A stretch of 64,000 nucleotides of DNA from Muscardinus avellanarius (Eukaryota; Chordata; Mammalia; Rodentia; Gliridae), in assembly GCA_963383645.1 (NCBI GenBank), contig OY726564.1:113200040-113264039 (forward strand). The letters run 5' to 3'. Positions 45,887-58,639 of this stretch are shown here, in pieces (position 1 is the stretch's first letter; each line of letters begins with the position of its first letter). The notes below the pieces were generated by a model that saw nothing but the letters and a program-made list of their open reading frames with translations, was not told the DNA's origin and did not search any database. A program made the position numbers and the translations under genes.

Positions 45887-46986
45887 AGATCAAACTCTAA
45901 GTTGTATTTTGTGCTCTAAGAATTGTAACAGGTCACCCTTAAATTCTGAAATAGATTTCTCAAGTATTTAGATATTAATAAAATAAAGCCTAAAAGGAAG
46001 TGAGTGAGCTCTAGTTCAGAATTATTTTGGTAGTGTGACATAATAGCATCTAATGGTCTATGGCATTAAATAATTTCTTCGGCAGTTACACAGCACACAG
46101 GAAGGTCCACGCATCCTCCCCAAACTTCCTGCCTGAAGGAGCAGACTCCCTTAGCATTTCCATAAAAACCCGGGTCATGCCAAACAAGGACAGCCGTTTC
46201 TGTTTTAAACTTTTACAGTACACTTGCAAAATAATTTGTGGCGATATCTAATTTCCTTGGTGCCAACACAATTCCCTTCACAATGATCTTTTATTGTTCT
46301 GTAATATCTTTACATTGTGTTGAAGGAGCTAGAAACGCGGAGTGCACAGACATCCCACCCCTGAATACACCCGTGGAATCAGCACCCCGCTCAAGACCCG
46401 GAGCGAAGCCAGCCCCTCGGGGGCCGCTCCCTTGTGCCTTTGGGAGGACCTGGCAATGTGCTTCCCATGGAAAGGTCCTCGCTGCAGTGGATGTAGAGTG
46501 AACATTGGCCCGTCATTTCTGGGTTTTCCAGTCTGAAGCCACCTGGCTTGTGTGCCGGGGGCTCCCTCTGGACGTGGGAAAGAGGGATTAAGACAAGAGG
46601 ATTGCGTGTGGGAAGAGAAGAAAGAACACCGGACCTGGCTGGCCACGAGCACACTCCTTGAGATTCAGATTTTCTTTCTCCCAGTAGCTTTTGGCCTGGA
46701 GCAACTTCATTACCCTTTCTGGGCCTTACTGCCTTCACCTGTGACCTCTCAGGCTCGTCCCAACGCTAAGGTGTACGGCTCCGTAGGAAGGATGTTGGGT
46801 TCACAGGTGAGCGGGCTGCCTATCAGCACGTCAGAATGACAGCCTTCTGGTCTACCACTCATCCAAACAGGGACTTTTATCTTTCCCATTTCTGCTTCAG
46901 AACCATGTGTTCAGCATGAATTAGAATTATCTGATCATCCCTTCCCAGGGGCTAGAGTCAGTCTGTGGTGTTTAAGAAATAATTCC
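45887..46986. other. Unannotated intron with a possible MIR piece
   Basis: At 46690-46760, GAGCAACTTCATTACCCTTT and CTGGGCCTTACTGCCTTCAC resemble the MIR core (plus), weakly. The overlapping frames at 46329-46738 show no domain. Confidence 0.4.
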
Positions 46987-47172
46987 ACCGGGCGTGGTGG
47001 CGCACGCTTGTAATCCCTGCACTTGGGAGGCAGAGACAGGAGGATCGCGTAGATTCAAAGTCAGCCTCACTGGCTTAAGAGACCCTGTTTCCAAATAAAA
47101 ATATAAAAAATAGGTGTCTGGGAGTGTAGCCTGGAGGTAGAAGGGTTTCTAGGAACCCCAGTACCACTGAAA

Positions 47173-47248
<76 letters not shown>

Positions 47249-47268
47249 AAGGAAGGAAGGAAAAGAAA
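46987..47268 (+). mobile_element. Young B1-dID SINE with long GAAA tail
   Basis: ACCGGGCGTGGTGGCGCACG start, GGTGTCTGGGAGTGTAGCCT, end GTTTCTAGGAACCCCAGTAC, then about 85 bp of GAAA repeat. The flanks AATAATTCC and AAGTCATTCC are an imperfect duplication. Confidence 0.93.
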
Positions 47269-47982
47269 AGAAGTCATTCCTACGGCCATAAGTTAAAGGC
47301 ACATCTTGCTTCCTTTTATTTCCTGGTGACAATATGAAGTACACGGTCTGTTCTCCTCAAATGGCACCCCACCCCTCTTCCTCGGTGACCCATGTGTCAT
47401 AGGAATGAGAAAACCATCGCCCCAAACACAGGGCGTGAAAAGCTCTGCACATGGCACGCTTATGAGTGAGCACTTGTGTCTGAGGGAAGCTGAGTTCGAA
47501 AGCAAGAAATGGGCTAACGTCTCTGCAAAGCTCCTTTCTATCACGCCGACTACGTTCAGCACCTGCCCCACAGCCAGGACGCGCGCCAGCTCCTGTTCGA
47601 GAGCTCGAGAGCCTCTGACCCTGGGTCCCGTGCCTCGGTCTCAGCAGTGGGGGCCTGCTGCCTCCCTGAGCTGTGACTGACAGCCGGCCCCAGTGGCTTC
47701 CCACTTCCAGTGAGAGCAGAGAAACGGCTAGGAAGGCCAAGCCAGCACTCTCCTAGTTGGTCTCTTGTGTGCTGTGCACTGGCTGTAACACCTTCCCTGT
47801 ACCTTCCCTTTTCCCACTCATTAGACTTTCCCCGTGTGACATAAAGAGAAGTCTGGCAAAGGTTTTGTTGCAATTGTGTGTGTTAAGTGAATAAAACCAA
47901 GCCCTCGCCTGTTGGCTACAAGCCCACTCTTTTGCTGAAGTACAAGAATAGATAACATTAAAAAAAAAAAAAAGTCTGAACC
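47269..47982. other. Unannotated intron
   Basis: Frames of about 90-127 codons on both strands between 47293 and 47873 are unassigned and likely chance. Confidence 0.5.
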
Positions 47983-47989
47983 AGCTGGG

Positions 47990-48178
47990 GACACCTGTCA
48001 TCTCAGTACCTGGGAGGCTGAGGTAGGAGGATTGCTCGTTTGAGGCTAGCCTCAGCAACTTAGTGAGACCCTTAACAACCAAATGAGACCAGGCTGAAGA
48101 AAAAAATAGAAAAAGGGCTAGGGGGACAAGTCAGAGGTAGAGTATCCTTGGTCCAACCCCTAGTACCCAAAAAAATAA
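47990..48178 (+). mobile_element. B1-dID SINE
   Basis: CCAGCTGGGGACACCTGTCA start, ID half GGGCTAGGGGGACAAGTCAG, A-rich tail. Confidence 0.88.
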
Positions 48179-50164
48179 AAAAGAAAAAAGAAAACCTGAA
48201 CTATATGATCTTGATTATGGAAAAAATGATTGTGGATTATCTCTTCCTGCATCCTCATAAAAAAGCCTTCATGGGCAAAGACACGCACAGAACTCCAGCT
48301 CTGTTTTCCTGACGACTTGCATCTGTCAAAAGCCTTCCTTGTCTTCACGGTGACTCTCTGCTACCTAATTCTGCATTGCCATCTTCACAGAGACAGAGGA
48401 TTTCCCCTTCCACTCACCTAACATCAGTTTTTTTTTTTTTAAAAAAAGAAATATGGTAGACTAGACCCTGTATATCACACTTGAAGTGGAAACCTTCTCC
48501 AGTCACATTTAACCCACATGAGATACTTAAGGATGTAATAAAACACAGGAGAAGCATATTCTAGCTGCTTGCTATTTTGAAAAAAAGGGAAAAATCCTTC
48601 CAGACGGTAATCAATTTCACTGTGCTGGAGGGTTCTGCAAAATACATTAAAAAGTTCTCACCTGTGGCAGCAGCCGCTCTGCACAGTTTGGAATGTCTCC
48701 CAGACTGTAAGACTTTTTCCAGACGTCCAGGAGGGATTTTAGTGTGACAGAGATCCTGCTCTGGGCTTTAGAAAAAACTGTAGAAGGAAAACTTTTGAAG
48801 GTTTGGTTTCAGCTGGATTTTGTTTCTTAGACAGCTGAGTTGCCTAGGTGATGGAAAATACTAGTAATTATAGTGATGATAAGCAGAAAAGTTCCCCTTT
48901 TGTCTTTTTTATTTTTTTCCAAAGTCTTAATTAGTCAAAGTACTAGCAATAATGTTATTTTGCTTCCCAAATATCTTTATGTGGGGTAGATTCGAACCTA
49001 CCTCAGATACCAGAAAGGAATTATGATGGCCTGTTTTAACTTTTGGAAACAATAAACCAAATCTCTGTACTCAACTCCCTTTTGTTACAATAACAATCTT
49101 GAATTTGCTCACAAGTTACGCCTTGAAGGGGCGGGAGGAGAGCCTATTCTGTATTTAAAAGTGATCCTGAACCATTTCCTTCTTTATCTCTTTTAGCTCT
49201 TAAACGCCTCCCTCCCACGTGGCCTTGGCCGTGGTCACAGATGAAATCAGCGTGTAGGAGCTGACACAGTTCACATCAGAAGGAATGTGCTGGCGGGTTG
49301 GAGCCATGGAGTCTCTACAGATACATGTTATCTGCTTTTTGTCTCTTGCAAGGGCATAACTTTTTTTGGGGGGGGCATATTTTTGTCTCCTATAAGTTTA
49401 TCCAACCTACAAATGAACAAAAAAATGAAAGAAAAGATTTTCCTCCTCGTTTGGCTCTGCATTCTCTCTGGGTCGCTTCGGTAGTTTTCCCGATGTGTTC
49501 AGATGGACCTTGGTCCTCTGAGCAGCTCCATGTCCCTTTTGGGCGTCTTAAGTTACAGCTCCGCTTCCTTCTGCTCCATACACGACACAGCCCCCGCGCC
49601 TAGCAGACACTCTGCTTCTTGGGCTCCAGCGCCCACCCCCAGCCCTTCCTGCAGAGGCTCGAGTTAGTGGCCTTTAGGGAGGAGAATGGCATTTCCCTGA
49701 GCTTACTGATTCTGAAATGTCTTTGTTTAGAAGCCAAAAGAGGGAAAGAAAGGTCTGCGTGCCCACTCTCTCCTCCAAAGATAGGGATTATCTTTGCAGT
49801 ACATTTATCACATGTAATAAGTATCTATACTATATGTTATATAATACACATAACATATATAATTATTTGATTCATTTACAAAAGCAGTGGTTTGGAAAGC
49901 ACACTGATTAAGGAATCCAGACCAGGGATCCGCTTCACACTTTACATTTAGCAGCAGGGTGCCCCTGAGAACTTCCCGGACTTTTCCCAGCCTGCAGAGC
50001 AGGAAGCCGTCCTCCCTCGCCCAGCTCCTGCTTGTGTGACAAGCCAGACTCAAATGAGAGTCTCTGTGGAAATAATCCTCAGCTGGCAGCAGTGCGGAGG
50101 CTGTGGCGAGCGGAGTCTGGCACACGGTGAGCGCTGCCGTCCTCCTGCCCCATCTACGGTTTCA
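48179..50164. other. Intron without recognised repeats
   Basis: About 2 kb. It contains the exon-like block at 48662-48765 and a possible MIR core at 49900-50000 (AGAACTTCCCGGACTTTTCC). No gene can be supported. Confidence 0.45.
48662..48765 (-). other. Exon-like open block with splice consensus, unassigned
   Basis: On the minus strand, a pyrimidine-rich tract ending CTAAAG is followed by 104 bp and then CAG|GTGAGA, a near-ideal donor. One frame is open for 34 codons, with peptide parts such as ISVTLKSLLDVWKKSYSLGD. I do not recognise the protein and it is not a dynamin segment. The open frame needs entry after two bases. If the block were spliced into DNM3 in phase 0 it would hit a TAA, so it would act as a poison exon. 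It could also be a non-coding RNA exon or chance. Confidence 0.2.
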
Positions 50165-50830
50165 CTCTGTACAGAGTCGGTTCCTTGCTGTTGACCACAG
50201 TCCAGAAATATTAAATGGAAAATTCCAGAAAGATGCGATTTCTAAGTTTTAAGTGGCGCTGTTTTAAACGGCACGGCGAGCTCTCACACGGCATCCCTCA
50301 TCCTGCCCGCTGCCCGAGGCGTCAGTCGTCCCGTTGCCCAGCGTGTCCGCGCCGTGTACACTACCTGCCTGGGGTTCGCCCTATGTGGCACTGCATCACA
50401 ATGCCTGGTATCCACCACTGCTCACCTGTCATCTCACACAATCACAGGAAGAAAGGGCAGAACTCTGTAATATACACGGAGAGAGGAGGGAGAGCGGGAA
50501 ATGAGGGGCCACATCCACACGACTTTTACTACAGTACGTTGTGATTATTCTGTTATTATTACAGTTAATTTCTTACTGTGTCTAATTTAAAAAGTAAGTT
50601 TTAGCACAGACATGTATATATTTCAAATAATTATAATATACATGTGTATATATCATGAATATTCTATTTTATTGTTATTGCTAATTTTTTATCATGCCTA
50701 GTTTATAGATTAATCTTCATCAGAGGCATGTCTGTTTAGGGAAAAACATAGTGTCTACTGGGTTCAGTGCCATCGGCAGCTTCAGGCAGCCCCGGGGAGT
50801 CTTGGGACACACCCCGACAAATGAAGGAGA
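50165..50830 (+). mobile_element. Tigger-type DNA transposon relic
   Basis: CCAGAAATATTAAATGGAAA, GTTTTAAGTGGCGCTGTTTT, TTGCCCAGCGTGTCCGCGCC, ATTACAGTTAATTTCTTACT, TTTAGGGAAAAACATAGTGT and GCAGCTTCAGGCAGCCCCGG follow the ends of a TcMar-Tigger element with the transposase deleted. Named from memory. Confidence 0.75.
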
Positions 50831-51129
50831 GCGCCGTACAGAAGTGTTAACCACCATGTGTCCACTGCACGATTATCATCTTTAAAATGGCAAACAGCAA
50901 GCTAGTAAGGAATCATCGGCTGGTATCTCTCTGATGGTTAGGTCCCACCATCTCATGATTTGAAGCCTTTTAAAAACAATTTCACAAATCTGTTCAGCTA
51001 TTTACATCAGTAACGGCACTTTCCGGGGAATGAGGAAAGGCGGCCCTGGTGAAGCCCGGCCGAAAGCCCGCTGTCCTGTCTGAAGCGTCCTGCAGCGCTG
51101 CGCGCCTGGCTGGCTGCACGAGCTTCGTG

Positions 51130-51500
51130 GTGGTTTGAACGTGGTCCGTCCCCTCGGAAACTCACAGTGAAACGTGACTGTGACCATGGAGGCCTCGGGA
51201 TGGGTTTATGGGATGATTAGGGTTTACCTCCTTCCTCTCAGGACCAGGTTAGTGACCTGAAGAGGGGGCATTCCCTAATGCGAGGCTGCCCCTCCCGTGG
51301 TCTCTTCTCTAAGGGCCCTTTCAGCTTTCCGCCATGAGTTAGAACGTGCAAGGCCAATGGCAGATGCTCAGAAGATGCTGGCACCAAGCTCTTGGGCTTC
51401 TCAGCCTCTAGAACTCTGAGTCAAAATAAACCTCAGTTCTTTATAAATCACCCAGTGTCTGGTATTCTGTTATAGCAACAGAAAACCCTCTAAGACAAGC
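51130..51500 (+). mobile_element. MaLR-type solo LTR
   Basis: GTGGTTTGAACGTGGTCCGT near the start and, near the end, CTTCTCAGCCTCTAGAACTC, CAAAATAAACCTCAGTTCTT, CACCCAGTGTCTGGTATTCT and GTTATAGCAACAG. This is the MLT/MST LTR pattern with its AATAAA region. No internal sequence is attached. Confidence 0.75.
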
Positions 51501-51824
51501 TGATACGACATTCTTGGAACTACAGCTGTGGGTTGGCATGGACTGAGTCAGGGGCACCCTTAGACACAAGTAGACTGCGGTGGGACTTTGAGGTGGCAGA
51601 GGAGCCCCTGTCGTCTCTATCATCGATACCAGTAAGCACCCTGGCCTCTCTTAGGTCAGGCAGTGGACAGCCCGTCTACCTTCTCCAAGGAAGTTCTTGA
51701 GCTCCACCGACTTGGCTTCTGGGTGAGTAGAATGTCTGACATACCAAGGTCATGTCTATCCCTAAGGAAAGGTAAGAGGGAATTAATGTTTGCCACTGGG
51801 ACGCAGGGCACCAGTGAGGCCGCC

Positions 51825-52115
51825 CTAACAGAGCACCCCAGACCTGGGGTCTTCAACAGCAGACACCGATTTCCTCACAGCTCTGGAGACGGAAGGTCTG
51901 AGATGTGACGTGGCAGGTCTGTTTGGTCCTGGCCTCTCTCCTGGGCCCTCGGATGGCCACCTTCCTGCCCCATCCCCACATGGACTTCCCTCTGCGTGAG
52001 GCCCAGCATCTCTGTCCCAACGTCTGCTTCTTATACGGACACTGTGTTGGAGTTTACTCTGCTGATCTTGATTTAGCTTAATCACCCTTTGAAGGGGCTG
52101 TCTCCAAATACAGTT
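51825..52115 (+). mobile_element. Diverged interspersed repeat, family uncertain
   Basis: TTTCCTCACAGCTCTGGAGA, CATGGACTTCCCTCTGCGTG, CTTCTTATACGGACACTGTG and GGGGCTGTCTCCAAATACAG follow a familiar mammalian repeat with a 'heard-from LTR' layout, but I cannot name it safely. Confidence 0.5.
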
Positions 52116-52258
52116 GCGCTGTGCAATGTGGAGGGTTGGGGCGTCAGCATGTGAACTGGGGGAGCGCTGGGTCAGCCTCTCTCGGGGCTCTCCGCCCTCC
52201 TCCACTCTGTTTCTTCTTCCAGTCACTTCTTCCGACCTGGACTCACGTTGTCTTTATT

Positions 52259-52471
52259 TATTTATTTTTATTATTATTATTCTTTTGGTGGTACTGGGGT
52301 TCCTGGAAGCCCTTCTACCTCCGGGCTACACTCCCAGACACCTATTTTTTATATTTTTATTTGGAAATGGGGTCTCTTAATCCAGCGCGGCTGGCTTTGA
52401 ACCCGCGTGATCCTCCTGTCTCCGCCTCCCAAGCGCGGGGATTACAAGTGTGCGCCACCACGCCCGGCTCT
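52259..52471 (-). mobile_element. Young B1-dID SINE with 12-bp target duplication
   Basis: GGTACTGGGGTTCCTGGAAG (antisense, B-box-less) to CACCACGCCCGGCTC. GTTGTCTTTATT occurs at 52247-52258 and 52472-52483. Confidence 0.95.
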
Positions 52472-52483
52472 GTTGTCTTTATT

Positions 52484-53480
52484 ATAGCTGAACACTTGCA
52501 CAGAAATGGCCGATCATGCGCAAAAATGCAAGTTCTCTGAAATCCGAAGTGTCTTGAGATATTACTTTACTGTGACTCTGAGCCGGGCCCGCAGTGCGGA
52601 CCAGGGGAGATGAAGGCAGCATCTCGTCCTCGCATTGACACAGACCACAAACGCCGGTGAGCCGGTTCACTGGTGAGCACTCTCAGGGAGACAGAACCGG
52701 GTGGGTCTAGGGACATGGAGACACTCATTTTCATCTTTTTTTTAAGCTCTGTTAATCTTAAAAACGTTGGTTGCGGTCCCCAAATCTGATTCAGTCCTCA
52801 TCAGTTTACAACCTGCTCTACGTGACGGAGAATGGTAGAGAATGGCTCACCCACAGAAAAGAAGGAACGGTCACATCTGTGCTTCAGAATCAGAATGAGA
52901 TATGCAGGGTAGAACATTCTAGAGATGGCTGAACTCATCCGGAGGCCTGTGCTGAGAATATGGCGAGAGTCTGGCCTGAGCTGGGCTGGGGCTGCGAGAG
53001 AGAGACAGGACGGGCATGGTTCGAGGGTGAGAGTTGACCGCCGTGCTGCTGGCGGGGGCGTCACATCCGTGGCAGCGGAGGCCGTGTAACTGGGAGGACG
53101 GGGCGGCTGCCGAGGGCGTCGGTGGAGCTGGACCCACGGGAGAGCAGCAGGGTTTGGAGGCAGAGGGGCAATGGACCAGCTGAGCGAGCTGTGCGGTCTC
53201 GGATGGTCGGGGCTTGAGGGGTTCGCGCGCGCCTTTGGGAGTTATATCCAAGAAGGGCATGGAATTCTGAGTCTGTTGGAGCTGGCAGAAAATGCACAAA
53301 TCATCTCAGGTCTCCACCTTGCCATTTTAGGAACACTGTTTCAGTCCTTTGGGTCTTATATTGATACTATTAGATGTATTTTTTAGGAGCATATAATACA
53401 ATGTTTGTATCAGTTGTATATACTTTATGCAAAAATGGCTAAGGTCGTAGAAAAAGCAGTATCATTCAAAACAATCAAAC
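52484..53480. other. Unannotated intron
   Basis: CpG-containing segment at 53030-53230 with overlapping frames on both strands. No domain or repeat recognised. Confidence 0.5.
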
Positions 53481-53704
53481 AAAATGTGGTGGTGCATGCT
53501 TGGAATCCCAGATCCCAGCACTTGGGAGGCTGAAGCGGGAGGGTCTCCGGCTCTTGTCCACTCCCAGGCACTTAGTGAGGCTGAGTGTATTTTTAAATTA
53601 AAAAATGAAAAATAGGGCTGGACGTGTAGCACAGAGGTAGAATACCCCTGGGTTTAATCCCCGATGCCACAAAAATAAATAAATAAAACAACAGCAACGA
53701 AAAC

Positions 53705-53751
<47 letters not shown>
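53481..53751 (+). mobile_element. B1-dID SINE followed by (CA)n
   Basis: AATGTGGTGGTGCATGCTTG start, ID half GGGCTGGACGTGTAGCACAG, AAAT tail, then a 46-bp CA run at 53706-53751. Confidence 0.9.
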
Positions 53752-53753
<2 letters not shown>

Positions 53754-54115
53754 GTATTAAGTTGCAGTATACATTTGAAAAGGCCATTCTATTGTGAGGT
53801 TCCCTCAAACAGTTCAATTACACAAAGGAAACAGAGCACATATGGTCCTTGTCAAAATGTACTGTAACATTGGGAGATGTCACATACTGCTAAGAAAATC
53901 TTTTTCTTGACAAAAAAAACCCCTCAGCATGCACAATGATATAAATACTTTATGAGCCGACTATATGAGGGCATTATGGTAATTTTTTTGGTAGCGATCC
54001 AAAGAAGAACAATAACGTCCCTATCAGAGGAGTGAGGAGTAAGGTAGCAAGCATTCAGAATTTACGACACAAACCACAATTCAATTATTTTCTTTTAAAA
54101 TTGCCCTCTGTTGTT

Positions 54116-54308
54116 GAGCTGGGCATGCAAGCACGTGTCTACAATCCCAGGACTGGGGAGGATGGTAGGTTTGAGGCCAGCCTCAGCAACTTAGTGAGAC
54201 CCTGCTTGTAAACAAGCAAACAAAAAAGTAAGTGAATAAACAAATGAACTGGGAATGTAGCTGCAAGGTGCAACGCCCCCAGGTCCAGTCTCCAGTACCG
54301 CACACACC
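54116..54308 (+). mobile_element. B1-dID SINE
   Basis: GAGCTGGGCATGCAAGCACG start and end AGGTCCAGTCTCCAGTACCG. Diverged. Confidence 0.88.
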
Positions 54309-55989
54309 GTATTGTCTCCCGCTAAACCTGCTTGTCATTACTAAACATTAGCTTAGTGGCAACAATACACTTGGTACACAACGCTCTACTTGAAATATAT
54401 CACTGATCTCTATGTCCGCTAAAATAGAGCAGTTTGTTCGTTTTATAATGATGGAATCCAAGAAGCAAATTTGTTAAGAAGCCTTACAGTATCACACCCT
54501 ATAGACATAACCAATTTAGCACTCAGACTTATAGCAGAATTTCTCCACTATACCAGAGACTTGGAACTAAGGAATCATGGGCATTTTTCTTGGGAAACAA
54601 CCCATAAAGAATGCTACTATTTAATAAAATACTGAGACTAAACATTTCTTTAAGATGCAGGGTAAGTTTCTTGTATTAAATGCTTTAAAAAAGCAATAAC
54701 ACTGTTCTATAAAGCAAGCTTGATAGACTCTAGAGAAGAAAGTCATATTCATAACGTGGTAAGTGACCCAAGAGTCAGCTTCGCACAGAAGCAGGTTATT
54801 TACCATGATCATTGCAAATCTCAGGAATAGATTCAGGTAGTGTTAAATACAGCCCAAAATGTCTGGGATCGGGTATCATATAAACGACTTGCTGTTGCTG
54901 CTGCTGCTACGATGTCGTTCCCCGACGACCTCCTTGGGCAGCCCCGCATCCAAACACCACTCCACGACCTGAGCTTGTCAACGCAATGTTTATGCTTCAG
55001 CCTCTGACCAAAGAAGGCTGAGCACATCGATGAAAGGCAACGGAGGCCTGGCGGATGTAGCACTTAAGGTCTCGCCCGTTATCTAAACACCGGGTCTGGG
55101 GAAGGCAGTCTGGGGCTCGTCCTTTGGGGAAACGCAAGGCACCTCAATTATACAACAGCACCGAGCAGATCAGAGCAGAGATTAAAGAGACCCTGCAGCT
55201 CACTCTTTGCCCTGAACATAATATTTAATCATAGCCCAAGATGAAGCAGAAGCTGAAATTACAAGTCTCACTTCCTGTTTTGTAATTTTTAATGACCAGT
55301 TCACCCCACCAGAGCTCAGGTTATATGGCCCCTGTGTCTGTGCAGGTGTGTTGTTTTATGCAACAGATCGTTCTAGAAATTGGGAAAGGGGTGAATCACC
55401 ATTTTATAATCCCATCCATACTCGCTCCGTAGCCAACGTCATCATCTGCGATTAAATGTGTCTATCGTTTCAGATTTCCCTGACTTGTTCTCAGTCGGCC
55501 TCTCTGGAACTATTATAATTGTCTATAGTTCAACATTAAAATGGACACAGAATCACACCAGCTGGAAGGAATTATTAGATGAATTCTTTGTAAAGTGAGG
55601 AAGTTGGGGATACAAAGAATAATCCCGTATTCTTTTTATAGTTGTGGCGTTCTCAGATATATTTCTTATGTCCACTTGATATTTGGGGAGAAATTCAGGT
55701 TATCTCATTCAACATGCACTGAAATGCCCCAGGCACTGTGCTAAGTCTTAAAGATGCAAGGTTTAAAAATACAGTCTGTGCTCACGGAACCCCTTGGCTT
55801 AGTAGAAGAAAATACACATAAAACAATAAGCTATGAAATGTGTCATATAAAAAGTAGATACATGGTTTAGAACATTTGAAAGAATGATTAACCGTTTTCT
55901 TGAAAGACACTATCTACCCAGACTTGCACAGAGAAAAACCATTTGAACCAGTCTCTATCTATTAAATAATTTAATCAATGATTAATAGC
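54309..55989. other. Repeat-poor intron
   Basis: A GCT trinucleotide cluster at about 54891-54908 and a possible L2/MIR-like piece near 55715 (CCAGGCACTGTGCTAAGTCT). Otherwise nothing recognised in 1.7 kb. Confidence 0.5.
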
Positions 55990-56814
55990 TTTCAAAAGCA
56001 GAACACCAGGCCTACCTGAATTCTATTGAATTCTATCAAATAGTTAAGAAAGAAATTACACTAGTTCTCTACACCTTCCAGAAAATAAAACACTTCTTAA
56101 TTCTTTCTATGATGTCAGCATTACTTTAAAATCAAAACCATATAAGTTTTTACAAGAAGTAAAAACTGAAAACAAATAATGCCTTACTAACATAGACGCA
56201 AAAATCCTGAACAAGATATGATAAAATCACATCAACAATATGTAAACAGAATTACACACCATCACCACGGAGGGTTTATCCCAGGAATGCAAGCTATATC
56301 CGCATTTGAGAAATCAGTTAATGCCGTCCTTCCTATCAACAAGCTCAATTAGTTGTATTAGCACATGCAGTCAAAGCAGTCGACAATATTCAATATCTAT
56401 AATGTAAGAAAAAAATTTAAAACCTTTTTCAATTCAATAGCAATCATCTACCAAAAACATCTACAGCTAGCACCAGACATAATGTAAAAATCTATGTTTC
56501 CCCTAAGAGCAGGAACAAGACAAAGATGTCTCCTCTCACAGCTGATATTCAATATCATACTAGAAAAGGCACATATATGGAGAAGAAATAAGTAAGACTG
56601 CCATTTGTTTGCAAATGACATAATTATTTATGTAGAAAATCCCAAAGTGTTGACCAAATATTAAAAATAACTTTAAAAAACCCAGAAACTGATACCATTC
56701 AAACAATGTTGGATAGAAATTTAATATATGAAAGTCAATTGCCTTCCTATATATCACGATTTATTTGAATTTGAACTAGAAAATGTAACAGTTAACTTGT
56801 GTATTGTGTATTGT

Positions 56815-57079
<265 letters not shown>

Positions 57080-57199
57080 TGTTAACCGACTGTTGGCAAG
57101 GAGCAAAGGAAAGTCAGTGGAGAAAGAATAGAAAGAACAGTCATCTCAGCAAATGCTACTGAAAAAAATACAAATGTGCATGCAAAAAAAGGAAAGAAA

Positions 57200-57270
57200 A
57201 AGAAGAGGAGAAGGAAGAGGAGAAGGAAGAGGAGAAGGAAGAGGAGAAGGAAGAGGAGAAGGAAGAGGAT
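57200..57270 (+). repeat. 12-bp purine minisatellite in L1M
   Basis: About 5.5 units of GAGGAGAAGGAA, located where the L1 normally has a short A/G-rich run. Confidence 0.9.
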
Positions 57271-58056
57271 AAAGACAATGATGATGGAAAATTAATAAAA
57301 AAGGAACTGAGCTACACAGAAACACTAACCTTACACTTTTCACAAAAATTAAGTGGAACAGGAGCTCAGGCTTAGTGATGAAACTACATCAAGAAAATAA
57401 CCTAGGAGAAAAACTAGATGAATCTGGGTTTGGTGATGAATTTTTAGATATACTACTAAAAACCACAATCTATGAAAAAACAAACAATGAGTTAGAAAGT
57501 GAAAACTTGTGCTCTGTGACACTGTGAACAGAACAGAAAGACAAATCAGAGTAGGAGAAAAGAGTTGCAAACTGTGAATCCAGTCAAGCACTGGTATCCA
57601 CGTCCGTACAAAGAACTCTGCCTTAACCAAAGGAATAAAAAAAAACACCTCGTGTAAAATCAGGACAAAGATCTGAACAGAGGACAGAGGGTTGCAGAGA
57701 AGGCCAATGAGTGCTTCAAAGCTCAAAGCCCATGTCCTTACGGAACTGCAAATCAGAACAACAGTGAGGTACCAGTGCACTCCCAGGACGGCTGGACGCT
57801 CAGAGCTGTTAACACCAGACAGAGGGAGGGCGTGGAGTCACGGGAGCCCTGCGCACTGCCGGCGGGAACGCAAGATGGTCCAGCCACTTCTAAAGCCAGC
57901 CAGCCACCATCTTACAAAGCTAAACATAGGCTTACCACACAACCCAGCAATTGCTCTGCTAGATACTTACCCAAATGAGTACAAAAGTTATGAGTCCACT
58001 AAAGCATGCGTGCAAAGGTTTATAGCGACTGTTTTCCATAATTACCAAGAAAAGAA

Positions 58057-58081
58057 AGGAAGGAAGGAAGGAAGGAAGGAA
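58057..58081 (+). repeat. (GGAA)n microsatellite in L1M
   Basis: About six GGAA units between ATTACCAAGAAAAGAAA and CAACCAAGATGTCC, normal L1M flanks. Confidence 0.9.
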
Positions 58082-58639
58082 ACAACCAAGATGTCCTCCC
58101 ATGGTGAATGGATAAAGAAACTCTGGCACATCCAGACAATGGAATGCTTTTCAGAGGTTAAGGAGAAATAAGTTTGCCCAGCCACATGGCGGAACCAGTA
58201 GATGGCAGTCAAGAGATCAGTGGTTGGCGGGGGCTGAAGGGGGAGAAAGGGGAGAGAAAAGCGGCCAGGCACAGGGATATTACAGCTTTACAGCCACGTG
58301 ACGATCAGTCCCATATGACACTGTAGCCAGATACATGACATTTTGCATTTGTCAAAACCCATGGGATAGAGGATGCAAGAGTGAACCCTAATGGGTCCAT
58401 GGACTTGTTAACAATGGTAGTTAATAGTGACGTGTCAATATTGGCTCATCAATTGTAACAAATAAACCACATAATGCAAGATGCTAAAATCAGGGACAAC
58501 TGTGAGAGGGAAAATGTGTGTGCACGGAAATTCTCTATGCTGTCTGCTCAGTTTTTCTATAAATGTAAAGCGGTCCTTAAGTGTCTGTTCACTGTCTTTA
58601 AAACTGTAGTAGAAGATTCCATTGGTTTATGCACATCTG

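Noticed and set aside
48970..49000. tRNA T-arm-like word (minus strand GGTTCGAATC)
   Set aside because: No acceptor stem or anticodon arm can be built around it. It may be a MIR or other tRNA-derived SINE trace.
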